From Cryptomeria japonica (taxonomy: Eukaryota > Streptophyta > Pinopsida > Cupressales > Cupressaceae), in contig NC_081413.1 of NCBI RefSeq assembly GCF_030272615.1, positions 564,884,510 through 564,944,509 on the forward strand: a DNA stretch of 60,000 nucleotides. The letters are read 5' to 3'. The notes under the pieces were generated by a model. That model worked only from the letters and a program-made list of their open reading frames with translations. It ran no database searches and had not been told where the DNA came from. A program made the position numbers and the translations under genes. Positions 32,931 through 42,758 of this stretch are shown here, piece by piece. Numbering within the stretch: the first letter of the stretch is position 1; the number at the start of each line of letters is the position of its first letter.

Positions 32931-33995
32931 CTCATCTATGAGAATCAGTGATCTATTAGGAATATGTGTTAATGCGGGGAAGAGGGGAGTCCTCATCTTC
33001 TGGTGCCTCAAAGAGGTTTTCACTAGAAGATACACCCTTTACTTGTAATATTTTGTGGTCTATAGGTGCCTTAGGAAGGTTTTCACCAGTAGACTCTTGA
33101 TCTTTTAATTCTTTTTCATTTTTGTGGTTAAGTATTCCTTCTTCCCCAAAGTATCCTTAAGGATCCAACTTGTACACTATATTCTGCTTTGGGTGATAAT
33201 ATGGTGCACACTTGTTTGCCCCCAAGAATTGAAGGAGTACTATGTCATTTTAGAATGTATCAAGGTGTGCAACCATTCGGCCCCAATCAATGAATTTAGG
33301 GTGGAAAAGTGGAAGGTCAATTAGGAGCACAAATGTGTCAAAGAGGGTGGATGTGCCAAAGGTCAATGAGATATCTATATCATCATATGCTTGTTTAACA
33401 ACCTCTTCAAGAATGTCTTCAATATCAATCATAATATTTTTATTGCTTTCAGAATTGCCTTCCAAAGTCAAGGCTTCATGAGAGGGACGTCCAAAACCAA
33501 GCCCTTGATGGCAAACATTGGGAGCTAGATCAGTAGGTCTTCTGATTCCATTTTCTTTTTGCTCCAGTACTTTGCCTTGATAATCCCATTTCTTAGTAGC
33601 CAATTTTTGAGCCATGAGATATTTCTCTTTGAAGTGATTAAAGAAGGTGTCATTATCTATGGAAACATCTCTAAAAAGACACTAGTTAACATCTCCTTCT
33701 ATGAACTCATAATTGAGTTCACCGTGAGATTGGAATGTGGTGGAGCCACATTTTATGACCATAGGTTCTTTATTTTTCAGTTCCTTGGTGGGTTTCCCAT
33801 GAGCACGAGGATCTAGAGGTAGAGAACCCACTGTGAAGGTTCCTTGCAGGGCGTATTTTCCATAGTCGAAATCGTTGATCTTGAGTTGGGAAAAGGCGAA
33901 TGAGATGGAAGTTTTCTCTTTAGCGGTGGTGAGTATGGAATCAGGGTCAACATATGAAGATGATGAGGTGGCATGTGAGGTTCTGATGTTGATAC
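32931..33995 (-). pseudogene. Tat PR-RT linker with G-patch-like remnant
   Basis: A 121-codon frame (33250-33615) opens with KKWDYQGKVLEQKENGI and later CHQGLGFGRP. This resembles the G-patch-like linker (GYxGxGLGxxExGI and GLGY words) common between protease and RT in Tat-type elements. Acidic stretches follow (IDIEDILEEV). G-patches bind RNA or helicases; the role in the element is not known. Confidence 0.55.
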
Positions 33996-34400
33996 CTAGG
34001 CAATGGTGCGAGTATGGTGAGGAAGCCTCGAGAGCATGAAAATACTTGAATGGTTGAGTGTCACTACGAATAGTAATTTCTCATCCTTGATAGGAAAATT
34101 TGAGGCACTGATGGTAAGTGGAAGGGATGACCTGCATGGCATGGATCCATGGGCAACCAAGGAGGATTTTGAATAGAAAGTCAAGATCAATGACATGCCA
34201 TAATGTGCTTTGTGTTACTAGGCCCCCCAAAATAGGGAGGTTGATCATCCCCGCTAAGATTCTCTCAGTGTTGTCATATGCTCTTATTATGATGCATTGA
34301 TTGTGCATATCTGCGACAATGTACCCCACTTGATTGACAAAATTCAAGGTACAAAGATTCATGGTAGAACTATTATTGATTAGAACTCACTTTACCTTGT
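33996..34400 (-). pseudogene. Tat aspartic protease region
   Basis: The active-site area reads LINNSSTMNLCTL at about 34350-34385, where the family has IDNGS. The catalytic Asp is Asn and the Gly is Ser, both G-to-A changes on the coding strand. Downstream are IIRAYDNTERILAGMINLP and ILLGCPWIHAMQVIPSTYHQ, the usual block after the protease, also seen in G1. The enzyme would have cut the polyprotein. Confidence 0.75.
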
Positions 34401-34748
34401 AGAGTTTGACAATGACTTCAATATTGAGTGGACAAATGTGATTAGGATCAGGAACAATGGCATCAGACTGCATGAAGTTGAGATGATATGTGGAGGATAA
34501 GTGCACAACCATAGCTTGGAATTGTGTAGGTTTTATGTTACTAGGAACATGAGCCTCTTGTAGTGTTTGGGTAAGAATCTCCTGATGAGTAGGCAAAGCT
34601 TTAAGAAAATCTAGGATGGAGATCTGTGCGGGGGTTTTGACTAAATGCTCAAGAATGTTGTATAGTGTAGGCATAGACATTGGGGTGTGGTAGGAGCTGG
34701 GGCCCCAAGGAATGTGATGCAATCTATTTTGGTGGTTGCTACACAATG
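34401..34748 (-). pseudogene. Tat gag-PR linker, downstream of the E1 insertion
   Basis: A 119-codon frame (34387-34746) holds PTLYNILEHLVKTPAQISIL, FLKALPTHQEILTQTL and VPSNIKPTQFQAMV, the conserved helical linker preceding protease in this lineage. It is the direct continuation of the gag sequence at 42759 once E1 is removed. Confidence 0.65.
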
Positions 34749-35940
34749 TGTTATTATTTACTAAGTTGTCATTAGTTTTATGTACAAAGTCATCCTATAT
34801 ACTCTAGTCAGTCAATACTACTGAAATATTCAGTCGGTAAGCACTAAAGCAGTCAGTTACAGAAGAAAGGAGTCACAGAGTTAAGTATACACTGAGTTGT
34901 CTACCGAGTAACATTCTATGTCTACCAAGAAGCAAAGAAGGTATACCAAGTAATCTGAACCGAGTAGAAACGTGTTACTAGATTCAATGAACTTGGACAC
35001 ATATGTGGAAACGTGTTACAAGAATCGAGGAATAGGGAACCGTTATCACATAGGAAATTGCACTTCAAAATTTTATATGATTTTGAGGAAGTTTATCCAA
35101 TGAAATAATTTCTATGTTTATTCATTCGATGAATCTTGTTTGTAAGATCAAAGCATGAATAGATCACCATCCCATAGATCTATTTATACAGAGTGATTTG
35201 AGAATAAAAAATTGAGACATGTGTGATAGAAGAGTTAAAAGGAAAATCATAATAGGACACATTGAGTTGTGACTGCTACGACTGATAGAGATATTCAGAG
35301 GTCACCGAGAAAGTCTTCAGAGAACAGTTTAAGGGACAGAGTAAACATAAGGGTTTACCGAGTTGATTTATCAATTACCGAGGTATGCTATGAGCAAGGT
35401 AATTTCATATTGAGCACATAGAATCTGCTATAACATTTCAGATGTAAAGTTGTAGATATTTGTAAAGATTTTGTTGAATCATTTGAGTTGTAATAGAAAC
35501 CTTTAACAGGGTAAAAGACTCTAACAAAGTCTATAAATTATAAAGCCTTTAACCAGGTGTAGCATTTTGTATAAGTGTTGTAAAATCCTTTAGCAAGGTA
35601 GATCTAAAGATCTTGATACTCCTAACAGGGTAAGCTATTAGAAATAGCTAAACATGTAGCTCTAACCAAGCAACCTTTATTATTGCAGTAGTGAAGTTGT
35701 GGGTGTCGTCCCCATCGCAATTTTTCTCTCTAACAAAGAGTTTTTGCGTAACCAAAATATTTGTGTTATGGAGTGAAATGTGTATGAATGTTATTTCTAT
35801 AATTATGCGTTAGCTTTATATTATGAGATCAACAGTTTACAATTTATGTTTATCAATAAGATTATTTTTAAAGAAAAGTTTTGAAGTACTAATTCACCAC
35901 TCCCCTCTCAGTACATTAGCTTTCATTGTTGGACCTAACA
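34749..35940 (+). repeat. E1 5' LTR (1192 bp)
   Basis: Near-identical to 41566-42758; the differences I see are almost all C/T or G/A. It contains a series of CCTTTAACAGGGTA-like words at 35500-35650 and ends with a CTCCCCTCTCAGTAC block and CCTAACA. Confidence 0.9.
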
Positions 35941-35942
35941 AT

Positions 35943-35955
35943 TGGTATCAGAGCT
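35943..35955 (+). other. E1 primer binding site (tRNA-iMet)
   Basis: TGGTATCAGAGCT stands two bases after the LTR. It is complementary to the 3' end of plant initiator methionine tRNA, the primer used by many plant LTR elements. Confidence 0.85.
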
Positions 35956-36002
35956 TCAATCTTGGAAAAGGGTTTAACAGCCTAAAGAGAAAGATCTTAT
36001 CA

Positions 36003-37358
36003 ATGGAAGGCTACAAACAATCTTAGATAATTGTGAATCTTCAAGAAGAATTGGATCATGCTAATCAAGTGATTGCAGATATGCAGAGACAAATGCAAAG
36101 ATCACTGAAAGTCAGAAGAATGTTGTTTGATGATTTACAGGACTCACAAGAGTTGGCGGAACAAATTGAGACATCATCTGAGAACAGTATATCAGAAGAG
36201 ACTGAAGAAATGATTGGAGAACTGAAAGAAAAGAACAAAGCACTGACTGAACAACTGAAAGCAATGAAAAGAGAACATGAGCATTTTAGCACACAGATGA
36301 CTGAAAATCTTGATGCATTAAGAATAGCTGAGGATAACATAAGAGACATGGAAAAGTAAAAACAATAGCTAGAAGCATTGGTGTCTAAAAAGAATGATGA
36401 AATCACAAGAATGACTGGAATTCAACATAATCTTTTTGATCAATTGGGTTATGCACATCATGAAGCAAATCTAAAAGAAAATGAGAATCAAACATTGAAA
36501 CTTGAATTATCAAGACTGACCAATGAACTTGAAGCAGAGAAGAAATCAAAAGAAACACTAAAGAAAATTTATGAAGCATCAAGGATGTTGGATGAGCAAC
36601 TAAATATAAGAAGACCCAACAAAGATGCAGGACTCGGTTACAAAGAAAAACACTCTACTGAGAAAGGGATCAACACCACTGAGAGAGGGGAATCATCAAA
36701 GCAAGCTAGAAACAAGGAGAACATCAAAGGAAAGAAGCCTATCTGCAACTACTATGGAAAAAAAGGACATACTGCCAACATGTGCCAAATCAGAAAAGGT
36801 AAGCAACCGAATGCCACTAGGTTTGATGGTTATTGTTACAATTGTAATAAGTATGGTCACACATCTAAACAATGTAGGACAAAGTCTGCTAGCAATTTTC
36901 AGAAGGCAAAATTCAACGGGTTTTGCAAAAAATGCAATAGATATGGACATAGTACCGAGAAGTGTTGGTTTAAGCAGAAAAACTATATGAGGTCTTCACA
37001 CTGAGCAAATACTAGAAGCTACTGAACTCACACAGATCTTAACCGATAGTATACTACAGTGCCATGGGATTACAATACAAGGATATGGTGTGAATGTTGT
37101 GGAATATATGGACATATAAGTGCCAACTACATGATAAGGTTTGGAATGAACAACCAAAGATCATGGAGAAATCCTGGAATGGCATGCTTTCATTGTCATA
37201 AAGATGGACACTTGGCTAAGAACTGTAGGGATCAACCCAGAGGAGATACTGAAGAGATAAAAATCAAACTACAAAAAATCTGGGAAAAAAAGGAAATTGA
37301 GTCAAAAAATGAAGAAATCACCTTACCTACCGAGTTAGGTGCATCTACTTTGAATTAA
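36003..37358 (+). pseudogene. E1 gag with coiled coil and five zinc knuckles
   Basis: One reading frame runs from the ATG at 36003 to the stop at 37356-37358, broken by stops at 36024, 36357, 36369, 37002, 37023 and 37047. Residues after the start are heptad-rich, Glu/Lys/Leu-rich (ELDHANQVIADMQRQM and similar to about 36600), a long predicted coiled coil. Then come five CCHC-type zinc knuckles. CYNCNKYGHTSKQC (about 36834), CKKCNRYGHSTEKC (36924) and CFHCHKDGHLAKNC (37185) are complete. CNYYGKKGHTANMC (about 36741) and CECCGIYGHISANY (37089) each have one Cys changed to Tyr. Zinc knuckles bind and package RNA. Five is more than the one or two usual in plant gags. The usual capsid helices are not recognisable. 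Confidence 0.8.
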
Positions 37359-37878
37359 TGAGTAATGGTATGAAGGGACTGCATTCTCTCAAGGTTAGAT
37401 CTTAACAGTTCCTATTTTATCATGTACTTAATTTCAAAATATGCATAGCTAAGATGCATTAGCAAGTTTGAAATTCTATCTAGTCTTTTGGAGTACCAAA
37501 GAAGTCAGTAAGTGCAGGAAGCCTGTCTAGTTAGTAAAAGCGTAAAAGGAAGTTAATCGGTTTAGTGGAACTGAGTGCATTTAATGTTTTCTTACCTAAC
37601 TACATTAAGCCCGATAAGGTACAATGTGTACTTAAAGTTCTTCATGCGGTCATTTTACACTTACCAATTATCAAAGGGCAGAGCTAAGTGATTCAAAGGC
37701 AATCAAATATCTCCCAAGCGAATTTCAAGGTATTTATACAGCAATCTCAAACACATTTTTAAGCCAGTTAACCGGTCAATATCAGTTGTGATCATCTACA
37801 TTATATTTACGAAGTTGAAAGCATTTTCTAGTTAGTTAAAACCCTAAGCTCTTTCGTTAGTAGAAATCCAAGTTTGAA
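37359..37878 (+). promoter_or_regulatory. E1 gag-ORF2 spacer, possible internal promoter or leader
   Basis: No reading frame of note. A TATA-like word (GGTATTTATACAGC at about 37729-37742) lies about 140 bases before the ORF2 ATG, whose context is TTTGAAATGGCT. I infer that ORF2 may have its own transcript or be reached by splicing; nothing in the sequence proves it. Confidence 0.3.
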
Positions 37879-40800
37879 ATGGCTCCTAAGTTGCAGAAAC
37901 CTGTTGTAGTTGAGACTATTGAGAAGCCCTCACTGAAGTATTCCTTACCTCCCAAAGTTACATCTGAACCTGATGAGAAAACTGCTTTTTCTCTTATTTC
38001 GGATAGGGTTCTATTGGTTGAAGATGTCAGATTCTACACTAAGTGACGTGTTGAACAGCTAGGTCATACCAAGATCAAGGACATGTATGATGAGTTATGC
38101 ACCGATGGAATCCTAAATAGCAAGTATGAGCATATCAAAGTCAAGGGATTGACCGAAGCCCTAACCTACCCTCGAGTTTTCAAACCCCAATGGGTTAAAT
38201 TTGTTTTGAGTAGAGTTCATGATGAATTTATGTGGTTAGAGGAGCAACCGTTCAAAATCACCAAGGAGTTCATTCACATAATAACCGGATACCCTATATA
38301 CGACCATGCCCGAGCACAGAAAATGATTTCACAGAACTTTAACCGGAGTTGAGTCTGATTGCAGAGGTCTTAAATTGAATAATGTTACAGATGCAGAGCT
38401 AAAGTTTGCAATTAGAGTCATCGATTATTGTTTCTTTCAATCGGCAAGAGAAAATAATGTACCATGTGCAGCTGTAGATTTGGCCTACAAGATTGTGAAA
38501 AACGGTATGAAGATTGATCTATGAGAAGTGTTGTTGAAAAACCTATTTGAAAATCTCAACACTATAAGGAAACCTAAGAATAATAACTCAGCAAACACAC
38601 TAAAGTTTGGGTCACTCTTAGTGTGCATGTTTTTCTATTTTCAAAAATTCTTCCCATCAGTCGGTAACATAGTTTGGGAGTTACACCGGCCAATCACCCA
38701 TCAAATAAATGACTTTATCAATAAGTTAGGTGATAATTTCAATGAGATAATGGATGATTACTTCAGCAAATTTCAAGAAAAGATGCATAACAGGTATAGA
38801 ATCCCACCTCAGTTAGTGGAAAAATATAAGGATGATATATGTTTTGAAGTGGACACCGACTACTGTTATGTCAATGCAGTAGATCCTATAACTCAATCTC
38901 TACCGTCCATGCGTTATGAGATGGATCTTGATATTTCTCAACAACAGATAGATGCCCTTCTTACACTTCCAAGGCACTTGATCGAAATCAGATATGGTAC
39001 CTATGAAGAGGTAAAAGAGAAGGTAAAAATGAGCATAGTTGTACCAAAGGCTACCAGAAAAGCCACTAAAATGATAAAAGACTTAACTAAGAAATTTGGA
39101 GAAGGTTCTACCTCCACACCTACTAAGCCAACAGGTAGGAAAGATGATCAACTTTCAATTGAGGAAGAATCTGAAGCTCAGGAAGCAGCCATCACTCTAA
39201 GCACCGAGTTGCCAAAGGGCAAAATATTGAAAAGGAAGAAACAAGATACACCTAAGGTATCATGGAATCCACCAGTGAAATGACCTAACACTAGATCATC
39301 TGCAGTGTCACTCAGTAAGAGGCAGAAAAATGTTGAATTGCCTAAAGTTACAAAGACTTATAGAAAGTCGACCAGGAGACTCATTTTGAATAAGGAGTCA
39401 AGTGACATAGAATCTGAAGACAAAAATAAATTTCAGATTGTTAAAAGCACAAAGGAAGATGTACACAGTGTTGACAACTTTTGTGCCAAATTGAAACAAT
39501 ATGGAGGATTCGGGTCTTTTAGGTATGTTAAATATGACTCCTAGACAACAGAAGAAAAGAGACAAATAGAAGAGCCAGTTGTATGTACACTTCTCAAATT
39601 TCGAGTAGTTCCATTGGAAGTAAGTAACCTTCTTCCAAATGCATTATACTCTCACATTGATAACAGATGGAAATATGCTATGGACTTGGAGAAGCAGATA
39701 AGAGAAAGAGTTTTAGTACATCTCTTTCCAGACATGTCGGTAGATGATATTAGAAATCATTTGAAAAACTATCAGACAAATTTTTCAGTGAAGCATAGAG
39801 CCTTGAAAATGATGAATGGACTTTATCTTAAAGTCGAAAAGGAAACCAAAGAAAAATGGCAAGAAATCTTCAGAATTCAGACTAAAGAAACTCAAGGTGA
39901 AGTAGAAATAGTTGACATTACCGAGCAAGATCTTGCTTCAACTATTCAACAAGACGAGGATGTCATTGATAGTGAGGCACATGAACAAGAGATGATAGAA
40001 GGAAATGCCTATGCCAAACTAGTGTCAAGTGAATCAGTTTTGGAACAAGTCAAGTCCTATCCTCTGGTAACACAGCAAGTTTCAACTGAGAAACCTTAGG
40101 ACACTGATCAAGGCAAAGAGGATCAACAGTCTACAAAAGGAGAATCTACTTCTCAGGCCACCGGGGAACAGACTTCTCAAGCACCTGCATGTACTGAAAT
40201 TGTTGCCACTGAGACCCCAAGTAAGGAATCATCGAAGGGCACATCAGAGGCTAAGGGAACTGACAAAAGTGTTGCCTCTATTGAGCAACCTATTGAGGGT
40301 GAACAAGCCTGCAAAGCCATTGTACTCGTTCAACCGGTGAAAGCCTCATCATCCAAAGAAAAGAAAGTGAAGAAGCATAGTTTCAAGGTAGATCTATCAA
40401 AGCCTATTGTGTTGCCAAATGTTGACATTTCAAAACTGAAAGGGCAAGCACTTATTGAATTCAGAGAACTATGTAAAGCCAAAGTAGAACAAGAAAGACA
40501 AATGGCTATTCAGAAGAAGAACTGAGTACTTCAGAAGGTTAAAGCATTATTGACAGACATGCTACCTGAAGCTACCATGAATAAAGATGCTACCATCCAT
40601 ATGCAACTGGATGAACTACTCACTAAATTAGAAGCATCAGAAGTAGACGCATCAGAATACCTTAGCAAGTTGAAGGACAAAGAGCTAACTGCCAAAATGA
40701 TTGAAGAAGTGCAGAATGCAATTGCTATAGGTAAAGTCAAGCTTGTTGGACTCATTGCTGAGTTGTCCCCTTAACTCAAACATATTATTTATTTATTTTA

Positions 40801-41240
40801 GAAGCTCTGTACATTTTCATTATTTATTAAGGATATCAAGCATAAGACCGAAGTCATTGAACAAGAGATTACCGATCTCTCCAATAAATTGACCATCGAG
40901 CCAAATTCTGTTTAGAATTTCTATACCAAGTTGCAAACTCTTATGGTTCAATAGTTAGAACTTCGGAATGAAGAGCACAAAATAAGGATGGATATCATGA
41001 CTCTTCAGACCTTATTTATTCCCCACTTATCATCAGTCCAAGAGTAGATCAACCGAGCTACCCACTTATCCACTCAACCAGAGGGAAGCACTTTAGATGG
41101 TTTGATTTCACTGTTATTTGATATTATAGCTTAGAATTCCCTAATGGACAGTGTCAAGGATGCACTCTCCACTGCTCTCACCGATGCTAGTACAAAGTAT
41201 AAATCTATTTTTGACTAGTTGCCTCCACCTAATGGTAACT
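37879..41240 (+). pseudogene. E1 ORF2: large accessory protein of unknown function
   Basis: I do not recognise the product. The frame opens MAPKLQKPVVVETIEKP at 37879, changes frame near 38340, and then stays in one frame to about 40774. Stops lie at 38044 (TGA), 38523 (TGA), 39281 (TGA), 39542 (TAG), 40097 (TAG), 40523 (TGA) and 40772 (TAA). Past 40835 the frame reads on to about 41240 with five TAG codons that look like former CAG. The whole would be about 1100 residues. N-terminal part: VKGLTEALTYPRVF, SRVHDEFMWLEEQPFKIT. Middle: a block at 38780-39013 conserved in E2. Then a Lys/Glu-rich low-complexity stretch and a C-terminal coiled coil. I see no signal peptide, enzyme motif or envelope feature. 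It ends about 310 bases before the polypurine tract. Confidence 0.7.
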
Positions 41241-41551
41241 AGTTTTGATGTTTGTCAAAAAGGGGGAGTGTACCGAGTATAAGAGGGAGCGTACCGAGTA
41301 GAACAAAGTATCCAAATGTATAGTTGAATTTGACAGGGGGAGCATAGAACACAGAGCAGTGAACACAGACCATTGATCACAGGAGCATGCAAATTAAGTT
41401 ATGTATAGTATATTGTAAAGGGGAGTATATATTTGAGTATGTTACTATTTATTGACAATTGTATATACTATCATTTTAGTCAAATTTTGTAAGTATATAG
41501 ATTTTGAGTTATGACTTTGAAAGGAGTTTTGTCAAACATACCAAACTAATG

Positions 41552-41565
41552 TCAAAAGGGGAGAT
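41552..41565 (+). other. E1 polypurine tract
   Basis: CAAAAGGGGAGAT directly precedes the TG of the right LTR at 41566. Confidence 0.8.
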
Positions 41566-42758
41566 TGTTATTATTTACTAAGTTGTCATTAGTTTTATGT
41601 CCAAAGTCATCCTATATACTCTAGTCGGTTAATACTACCAAAATATTCAGTCGGTAAGCACTAAAGCAGTCGATTATAGAAGAAAGGAGTCACAGAGTTA
41701 AGTATACACCGAGCTTTCTATCGAGTAACGTTCTATGTCTATCGAGCAACAAAGAAGGTATATCGAGTAATCTGAACTGAGTAGAAACGTGTTACTAGAT
41801 TCAATGAACCTGGACACATATGTGGAAACGTGTTACAAGAATCGAGGAACAGGGAACCGTTATCACATAGGAAATTGCACTTCAAGATTTTGTATGATTT
41901 TGAGGAAGTTTATCCAATGAAATAATTTCTATGTTTATTCATTTGATGAATGTTGTTTGTAAGATCGAAGCATGAACATGTCACCGTCCCAGAGATCTAT
42001 TTATATAGAGTGATTTGAGAATAAAAAATGTGAGACATGTGTGATAGAAGAGTTAAATGGAAAATCATAATAGGACACATTGAGTTGTGATTGCTACGAC
42101 TAACAGAGATATTCAGAGGTCATCGAGAAAGTCTTCAGAGAATAGTTTAAGGGACAGAGTAAACAGAAGGGTTTACCGAGTTGATTTATCAATTACCGAG
42201 GTATGCTATGATCAAGGTAATTTCATATTGAGCACATAGAATCTTCTATAACATTTCAGATGTAAAGTTGCAGATATTTGTAAAGATTTTATTAAATCAT
42301 TTGAGTTGTAATAGAAACCTTTAACAGGGTAAAAGACTCTAACAAAGTCTATAAATTGTAAAGCCTTTAACCAGGTGCAACATTTTGTATAAGTGTTGTA
42401 AAATCCTTTAGCAAGGTAGATCTAAAGATCTTGATACTCCTAACAGGGTAATCTATTAGAAATAGCTAAACATGTAGCTCTAACCGAGCAACCTTTATTA
42501 TTGCAGTAGTGAAGTTGTGGGTGTCGTCCCCATCGCAGTTTTTCTCTCTAACAAAGAGTTTCTGCGTAACCAAAATATTTGTGTTATGGAGTGAAATGTG
42601 TATGAATGTTATTTCTATAATTATGCATTAGCTTTATATTATGAGATCAACAGTTTACAATTTTTGTTTATCAGTGAGATTATTTTTAAAGAAAAGTTTT
42701 GAAGTACTGATTCACCCCTCCCCTCTCAGTACATTAGCTTTCATTGTTGGACCTAACA
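41566..42758 (+). repeat. E1 3' LTR (1193 bp)
   Basis: Direct copy of 34749-35940. It keeps more CpG sites than the 5' copy (for example CTATCGAGTAACG where the 5' LTR has CTACCGAGTAACA), so the two copies have decayed at different sites. Confidence 0.9.

Larger units (their letters stand above)
34749..42758 (+). mobile_element. E1: non-autonomous LTR retrotransposon with gag and ORF2 but no pol (8.0 kb)
   Basis: LTRs of about 1.19 kb (34749-35940 and 41566-42758) start TGTTATTATTTACTAAG and end GGACCTAACA. The flanks CAATG (34744-34748) and CATTG (42759-42763) match at four of five bases, a decayed target duplication. A tRNA-iMet primer site follows the left LTR and a polypurine tract precedes the right. 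Between them are a zinc-knuckle gag (36003-37358) and a large ORF2 (37879 to about 41240). No protease, RT, RNase H or integrase motif exists in any frame, so the element must borrow enzymes. This resembles gag-only (TR-GAG type) elements but with an added large ORF. It sits between gag and protease of the Tat element. Confidence 0.85.

Noticed and set aside
36065-36406. 113-codon minus-strand frame rich in Ser and Cys
   Set aside because: Shadow of the gag coiled-coil coding sequence on the other strand.
37879-41240. E1 ORF2 as an envelope-like gene
   Set aside because: Its position after gag and before the polypurine tract recalls env-like ORFs, but I see no signal peptide, no membrane anchor and no coiled-coil fusion layout; charged low-complexity and coiled-coil content argue against it.
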